Assembly: GCA_021159445.1 (NCBI GenBank)
Contig: JAGGRV010000030.1
Location: 1 to 26,766 of the forward strand
Direction: 5' to 3'
Source of the DNA: Deltaproteobacteria bacterium
Lineage (GTDB): Bacteria > Desulfobacterota > Dissulfuribacteria > Dissulfuribacterales > UBA3076
DNA length: 26,766 nucleotides
In this document: piece after piece, positions 22,342 through 26,766 of the stretch
How positions within the stretch are numbered: the first letter of the stretch is position 1
Layout: every line of letters begins with the position of its first letter
Program-made: the position numbers and the translations under genes
The notes under the pieces: generated by a model
What the model was told of the DNA's origin: nothing
What the model saw: only the letters and a program-made list of their open reading frames with translations
The model's database searches: none

Positions 22342-23453
22342 ACAATCCTCTTTTTCAGTAGCAGTGATCCAATAGTAAGTAATATGATTGCATATCCCAT
22401 CAAAATAAAAAGATAAAGCAAATTTTTACTGGCGCTCAATCCATCTCCAACCAAAAAGACATCATAAAGAATATGCGTATAATACATCACGGGATAGATA
22501 TGGGCTTCAATGACTGATTCACCTTCCATTGAACTAATAGGCATAAGCATCCCCGAGTAAAGAAAACCGGGGATTATGGTAATTATCAATGTTAATACAT
22601 AGGCTACAATCTGGGATGATGTAATAATTGATACGAGCAGACCGACTGAAAGACTAATAATAATATATATAAATGAAGAAAAAATATAGAGCAAGAAACT
22701 TCCACGAAATGGCAGCTCAAATAGATATATGGCCCATAAAAAAAGAATAAAGATATTGATGCCATGAAGCAGTAATACAGACAAAAGCTTGGCAGCCAAA
22801 AATTCACTTTTCTTAACAGGAGAGGAATAAAAATTGAAAATAGTACCATTTTCTTTTTCTTTGACAATAAGGAGCGCTGATAAAATAGCAGGGGCAATGA
22901 GTAGTACAAGGCCAATGACCCCAGGCACAATCATATCCTCATCACGCAGCGACTGGTTAAAGAGGTTGCGCGCATTGATTGTTATCAAGGCCCTGTCTAC
23001 CTCAGTACCGGACCTTTTCATTATCGCATCGTATATTACTCCATTGACGTAATTTTCAATGGTCTTTGCACGCGATGGGAATGAGCCATCAATATAGACT
23101 CCAACCGAGGTCTTTAATCCCTTGAGAAGATGCTTTTCAAATGCTTCCGGTATAATAATTATCAGGTCCTTTTTATCCTGTTTAATTAAGTTCAACGCCC
23201 TATTTTCAGAGAGATTCTTTGTTTCAGAATTAAAATATTTAGAGTGTTCAAATGTGCTGACGAGGTCATATGAGGCCTTACTTTGATCATTATCAATAAT
23301 GAGTGTCCGGGTATGAGTGACTTCCGTTTTGATGCCATAGCCAAAGAGTATGAGTAGCATTGATGGCATAATATAGACCATTAAAATGAGCTTGCTGCGG
23401 TAGATATCCAAAAGCTCTTTTTTGAAATAGGCCTTAATAACCCCTATTCTCAT
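22338..23453 (-). CDS. ABC-2 type transporter permease (YbhS-like)
   Basis: 371 residues with the same architecture as its downstream partner: first membrane segment about 22-42 (LILMVYIMPSMLLILFGYGI), a soluble extracytoplasmic region, then VKEKENGTIFNFYSSPVKKSE as coupling motif and several hydrophobic helices. Paralogous to the gene it overlaps. Separated from the ATPase gene upstream by a TTAGC-word element (23471-23644), which may lower downstream expression. The exported substrate is unknown; relatives handle drugs or cations. Confidence 0.9.
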   Translation of the reverse strand: MRIGVIKAYFKKELLDIYRSKLILMVYIMPSMLLILFGYGIKTEVTHTRTLIIDNDQSKASYDLVSTFEHSKYFNSETKNLSENRALNLIKQDKKDLIIIIPEAFEKHLLKGLKTSVGVYIDGSFPSRAKTIENYVNGVIYDAIMKRSGTEVDRALITINARNLFNQSLRDEDMIVPGVIGLVLLIAPAILSALLIVKEKENGTIFNFYSSPVKKSEFLAAKLLSVLLLHGINIFILFLWAIYLFELPFRGSFLLYIFSSFIYIIISLSVGLLVSIITSSQIVAYVLTLIITIIPGFLYSGMLMPISSMEGESVIEAHIYPVMYYTHILYDVFLVGDGLSASKNLLYLFILMGYAIILLTIGSLLLKKRIV

Positions 23454-23470
23454 TAGAGTGCCTTTTCGTA

Positions 23471-23644
23471 CCTAAGTTGAGCGATTAGCTGTTAGCTGTT
23501 AGCGTTTAGCTTTTAGGTGTTAGTAACCTATTTGGAAACAGCAGCAAATTAACAGCTAACAGCTAATACCTGATTTTGTAATAGCAAAACATCCTGTAAT
23601 CATTAAACTAATAGCTAACCGCTAAAGGCTAATCGCTTAATTTA
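23471..23644. repeat. TTAGC-word inverted-repeat element, copy B
   Basis: Fills the gap between ATPase and permease. Left end TAAGTTGAGCGATTAGC (23473-23489); the right end is its near-complement (rc TAAATTAAGCGATTAGC, 23628-23644). The interior is built of TTAGC and GCTAA words and is about 70 bp longer than copy A at 14313-14416. The shared 53 bp at 23592-23644 differ at two positions. The right end overlaps the ATPase 3' end and supplies its last two codons and TAA. Confidence 0.75.
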
Positions 23645-25259
23645 AATTGTAGTAATCTAAAAAGATATCTTCAAAATTGTGTGCATCAGGGTGTATCTGA
23701 TACAGATTTTTCACAGTATCATCAGCTATTTTTTTGCCATCCCTTAACAACACTACCCGATCGCAAAATTCGGCCTCACCCATATAGTGGGTCGTAATCA
23801 AAATAGCGATATTCCACTCCTCTTTCAGTTTTTGTAGCATCTCCCAGAATGTAGCTCTTGCTACAACATCCACCCCGCTGGTTGGTTCGTCTAAAAAGAG
23901 CACCACGGGTTCATGCATAATGGCCGCAGCTACTGAAAAGCGTTGGTTAATCCCCATGGGTAAATCCGTGGGTAATGCATCCAGGTAACTGTAAAACCCA
24001 AGGGTATCGGCATATTCTTTAATTAAGACTGAAGTCCGTTCAGGTTCAATGCGATGCATATTTGCAAAATAGCGCAGATTCTCCCTTACGCTCATACCCT
24101 TGTAGAGGGCAAAGTGCTGGCTTACATATCCGATTTTCGCCTTGAGCATCTGCCTGTCATTAGCACTTTTAATCCTTTTCCCAAGCAAAAAGAGTTCACC
24201 CTCATCAATGGGCAAAAGTCCCAGAAGCATTTTTATAAAGGTGGTTTTCCCTGCTCCATTGGCTCCAAGTAGGCCCAGTATTTCGCCTCTGTTTAATTCC
24301 ATATCGATGTGATCGTTTGCAACAAATTCCCTAAATCGTTTAGTCAACCCCTTGGCTTCCATAATAGTGGCAGGCACATCTTCATCTCTATCTTTATGGA
24401 CAATCGAAATCTCAGGGATAGGGCCATATTTTTTGAGAAAATTGATAAAAAAGACTGCGTTAAGGGTTGGTTCTTTTGGCTTAAGCTCTAAAGGTTTAAG
24501 AGAGTAAGTATATCCGTGAATAGTGATGCTGTTTTCAAAAGGCTCAGGTGCAGCTTCATAACTGAAAGGCCTTACCTTTTCGATCAATTCCCCGGCCTTG
24601 CCTTTGTCAATAATCTCTCCGTCTTCAAACAAAAGTACTCTATACATTTGGGTGGCTTCAGCCATATAGGCAGTGCTGACAATGCAAAGTGTCTTTTCTT
24701 TGGCAATAATATCATTTAAAATATCCCACAATTCCATGCGGCTGAGTGGATCGACTCCTGTAGTTGGTTCATCCAGAAGCAATAGCTTGGGACGGTGCAG
24801 CAGTGTGCAAATAAGCGCCAATTTTTGCATCATCCCGCCGCTTAATTTGCCTGCCTGTCGCTCGGTAAAATCAGACAGCCCTGCCATATGCAGCAAGCGT
24901 TCTCTGTAAACCCTGAAGGCGCTATCCTGTTTTATTCCGCGAATATCGGCAAAAAAGTCCAGGTGCTCGTTTACGCCTAATTGTTCATATAAAATCAGAC
25001 CAAGACCTTGCGGCATGAACCCGATACTGCCCTTAACCTTTTCAGCCTCTTTGGGCGAGCGGTAGATATGATTGTCAAATTCAATTTCCCCGTCAAAACT
25101 CTTGATCCCGGCAATTGCGTGCATCAAAGAACTCTTGCCGGCACCGTCAGCACCGATAAGCCCGATGATTTCTCCTCCGGTTGCTTCAAGACTTACTGGT
25201 TTGAGCCCTGTTTTTTTACGATAGGAAACTGAGACTTCTCGTACCTGAAGTCGATTCAT
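23637..25259 (-). CDS. ABC transporter double ATPase (YbhF-like)
   Basis: 540 residues with two nucleotide-binding domains. Domain 1: Walker A GADGAGKS (36-43), signature LSGGMMQ (139-145), Walker B LLLLDEP (159-165), but the switch region reads STAYMAEA, lacking the usual His. Domain 2: Walker A GANGAGKT (332-339), Walker B LFLDEP (454-459), the switch His present (TTHYMGEA), but the signature degenerate (LPMGINQR). Each composite ATP site therefore has one altered element, as in YbhF-type exporters. Operonic: 12 bp after the HlyD gene. The final Leu-Asn and stop come from repeat element B. Confidence 0.93.
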   Translation of the reverse strand: MNRLQVREVSVSYRKKTGLKPVSLEATGGEIIGLIGADGAGKSSLMHAIAGIKSFDGEIEFDNHIYRSPKEAEKVKGSIGFMPQGLGLILYEQLGVNEHLDFFADIRGIKQDSAFRVYRERLLHMAGLSDFTERQAGKLSGGMMQKLALICTLLHRPKLLLLDEPTTGVDPLSRMELWDILNDIIAKEKTLCIVSTAYMAEATQMYRVLLFEDGEIIDKGKAGELIEKVRPFSYEAAPEPFENSITIHGYTYSLKPLELKPKEPTLNAVFFINFLKKYGPIPEISIVHKDRDEDVPATIMEAKGLTKRFREFVANDHIDMELNRGEILGLLGANGAGKTTFIKMLLGLLPIDEGELFLLGKRIKSANDRQMLKAKIGYVSQHFALYKGMSVRENLRYFANMHRIEPERTSVLIKEYADTLGFYSYLDALPTDLPMGINQRFSVAAAIMHEPVVLFLDEPTSGVDVVARATFWEMLQKLKEEWNIAILITTHYMGEAEFCDRVVLLRDGKKIADDTVKNLYQIHPDAHNFEDIFLDYYNLN

Positions 25260-25271
25260 GATTGGCGTTTT

Positions 25272-26420
25272 TTATAAATCTCCCAGGATTTCGGAGCTTT
25301 CCGGCAATCCTTTTCCGTCCCTACTAATTACCCCAATGGCAGGAATTCCCAGTTTCAGGTGTGAATTGGGAGTGACTGGTTTCAGATGAACTGCATACAT
25401 TCTTTGAATACGATCGCTTTTGACACTCACTTCTTTGGGAGTAAACTCTGCTCGTTGTCCAATCCGTATTACTCTTGCCTGGATCGGCATGTCCGGGAAA
25501 CTATCCAAAAAGATGACTGCCTTATCTTTTAATTTGATTTTGCCGTTTTCAAGCGTATCCACAAACATTTTCAGGTAGAGCTCGTCAGGGTCTATCAATG
25601 TGGCTACTACCATCCCTGGAGCCAGGACCTCGCCGGTTTGTGCAACCTTTTCAATCACCACACCATCAATTGGAGATATGATGGTCAGCTCTTTTATTAT
25701 TGCCGATATTTCTCTCTTGTTCGCCTCCAGCGAAGCAGTTTGATTTTGTGCAGCCCCTATGTTTGCCTTTAACGCGTCAAGCTTTTTCAACTGGTTTTGG
25801 GCGATTTTGAGATCAGTTCTGGAGACATTAATTTTGTCATCAGTCTGGCTCAGTCCTTGACGCAACGATTCAAGCTCGTTGATGTCATTATCAAGTTTGA
25901 GTCTGTCAAGTTCAAATGCATGTTTTGCTATGAGATCTTTTTCAGAAAGCCTTTTTGCGCGCGCAAAATCCCTTTTATCCTGTATAATTACCAGATTCAG
26001 ATTATCGATTGAACGTAGTAGCTGCTCTTTTTGGGCAATGGCAATATCAACTCCACTTTTTGCTTTTTCAATTGCCAGAGGAATTGATACTTTGGCGATC
26101 TCATAGTCTTTTTGCAGGGCCTCAAGGCCCTTTTGGGAGGACCGGACGCCCTCTTCCAAGCTTTCTAACTTAGCTTTAAGCTCATCGCTTTGAAGAATTG
26201 CTATTGTATTTCCCTTATGGACGCTTTGCCCCTCTTCAATTAAGATTGTTTTGATGCGCCCGGTGTATTTGGTATTTAAAGCGATTATATCTCCATCAAT
26301 TCTACCTGTACCTGCTATGAGATTTGGAGGTAATTGTGTTGGGTAAAGTTTCTGATAAATAAAGAAACCGGACAGCAAGATCAAAAAAACAATAATTGTT
26401 CCGATTATATAATTTCTCAC
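25272..26420 (-). CDS. HlyD-family membrane-fusion (periplasmic adaptor) protein
   Basis: 382 residues. A signal anchor (IIGTIIVFLILLSGFFIY, about 5-22) leads into a lipoyl half-motif (GRIDGDIIALNTKYTGRI), a long coiled-coil hairpin (about 75-235), the second lipoyl half (ISPIDGVVIEKVAQTGEVL) and a beta-barrel domain. It links the inner-membrane ABC permeases to an outer-membrane channel. GTG start after AAGGAAAAAGG. First gene of a four-gene operon (adaptor, double ATPase, two permeases) like ybhGFSR or yhiI-rbbA-yhhJ. No TetR-type regulator or TolC gene is in the window. Confidence 0.92.
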   Translation of the reverse strand: MRNYIIGTIIVFLILLSGFFIYQKLYPTQLPPNLIAGTGRIDGDIIALNTKYTGRIKTILIEEGQSVHKGNTIAILQSDELKAKLESLEEGVRSSQKGLEALQKDYEIAKVSIPLAIEKAKSGVDIAIAQKEQLLRSIDNLNLVIIQDKRDFARAKRLSEKDLIAKHAFELDRLKLDNDINELESLRQGLSQTDDKINVSRTDLKIAQNQLKKLDALKANIGAAQNQTASLEANKREISAIIKELTIISPIDGVVIEKVAQTGEVLAPGMVVATLIDPDELYLKMFVDTLENGKIKLKDKAVIFLDSFPDMPIQARVIRIGQRAEFTPKEVSVKSDRIQRMYAVHLKPVTPNSHLKLGIPAIGVISRDGKGLPESSEILGDL

Positions 26421-26505
26421 GCCTTTTTCCTTATCCTCATAATTTTTCGTAACCGTTCACGGGATTACAACGCCGTTTTACCGCAACCCACCGAACTGTA
26501 AACGT
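26421..26505. other. Short gap between integrase and export operon
   Basis: Contains TAACCGTTCA (26450-26459) and most of the palindrome at 26497-26510. If the integrase is an integron integrase the attI site would be at its other, 5' side, outside the window. No promoter for the export operon could be made out here. Confidence 0.35.
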
Positions 26506-26510
26506 TTACA
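26497..26510. promoter_or_regulatory. Perfect 14-bp palindrome over the integrase stop codon
   Basis: TGTAAACGTTTACA reads identically on both strands and contains the integrase stop (26506-26508). It could be a regulator site for the export operon that starts downstream, or part of a transcription end. Confidence 0.35.
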
Positions 26511-26766
26511 ATTTTTCCAATGGGCTGATAACTTTACCTTCTAAACTTCTTAAAACATGCAGGTATATCATTGTGGTCGTAACATTTTTGTGCCCCAGAA
26601 GTTCCTGAACTGTCCGGATATCATAGCCATCCTGGAGAAGATGTGTGGCAAAGCTGTGCCTGAGTGTATGAATTGTGGCTTTTTTGGGAATACCTGATTT
26701 TTTTAATGCCCTACTCATGGCATTCTGCAATGCGCGCGAAGTTATATGGTGCCTCCTTATAATCTT
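26506..26766 (-). CDS. Integron-type tyrosine recombinase, C-terminal part
   Basis: The frame enters from the window edge as RRHHITSRALQNAMSRALKK, and continues with TIHTLRHSFATHLLQDGYDI, RTVQELLGHKNVTTTMIYLH and VISPLEKL. It carries the HxxR box (HTLRH), the second His (LGH) and the tyrosine nucleophile (TMIYLHV) of the tyrosine recombinase family. RRHH upstream and HVL...SPL at the end are as in integron integrases (IntI). At least 86 codons are visible; the N-terminal two thirds, including the IntI-specific insert, lie outside the window. No attC-like cassette array is seen inside the window. Confidence 0.85.
   Translation of the reverse strand, partial: KIIRRHHITSRALQNAMSRALKKSGIPKKATIHTLRHSFATHLLQDGYDIRTVQELLGHKNVTTTMIYLHVLRSLEGKVISPLEKL

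Noticed and set aside
26421..26505. Possible attI or attC recombination site
   Set aside because: No convincing paired GTTRRRY/RYYYAAC boxes, and it is on the 3' side of the integrase.

Overview
The window looks like chromosomal DNA from a moderate-GC Gram-negative bacterium. Gene content (complete trpEGDCFBA order, fused PabB-PabC, RecD2-type helicase, a YbhFSR/HlyD-like export cluster, an integron-type integrase, many small toxin-antitoxin and repeat remnants) fits Desulfobacterota (the former Deltaproteobacteria). That placement is inferred from gene content, not from a marker gene. No rRNA, tRNA or CRISPR array was seen.

Layout. (1) 91-2082, minus: a PabB-PabC fusion for p-aminobenzoate (folate) synthesis. 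(2) About 2.4-8.6 kb: an accessory patch with a VapBC pair, the tail of a HigA-like antitoxin, an intact HipBA pair with two operators, a truncated TumA-like coiled-coil protein, a 154-bp MITE, a UPF0158 gene whose stop codon comes from the MITE, a frameshifted secreted-domain remnant and an AAA_14/DUF4143 ATPase. (3) 9.0-16.15 kb, minus: a complete tryptophan operon trpE-G-D-C-F-B-A. It is preceded by a previously uncalled 30-residue leader peptide carrying Trp-Trp-Trp-Leu-Trp and by a terminator/antiterminator pair, that is, a classical trp attenuator. (4) 16.4-20.1 kb: folC (plus) and recD2 (minus), convergent with overlapping 3' ends. (5) 20.4-21.15 kb: remnant of a four-helix-bundle protein gene, a small flavodoxin-like gene and a second, almost identical MITE copy. 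(6) 21.26-26.42 kb, minus: a four-gene ABC export operon (HlyD adaptor, double ATPase, two ABC-2 permeases). (7) 26.5 kb to the window end, minus: the C-terminal part of an integron-type tyrosine recombinase.

The genes connect through chorismate and folate: TrpE/TrpG and PabBC compete for chorismate, and PabBC and FolC both serve folate synthesis. A recurring theme is that short repeats have settled exactly at gene ends. The MITE supplies the last codons and stop of the UPF0158 gene. A TTAGC-word element supplies the last two codons and stop of the ABC ATPase. An 8-bp tandem repeat forms the N-terminal codons of TrpB. A word repeat forms the C-terminal tail of PabBC.

The most notable observations are the trp attenuator with its leader peptide, the pair of 154-bp MITEs (one mismatch, TTA target duplications), the frame-sensitive 8-bp tandem repeat inside the start of trpB, and the HipBA promoter, which has twin operators and a predicted leaderless start.
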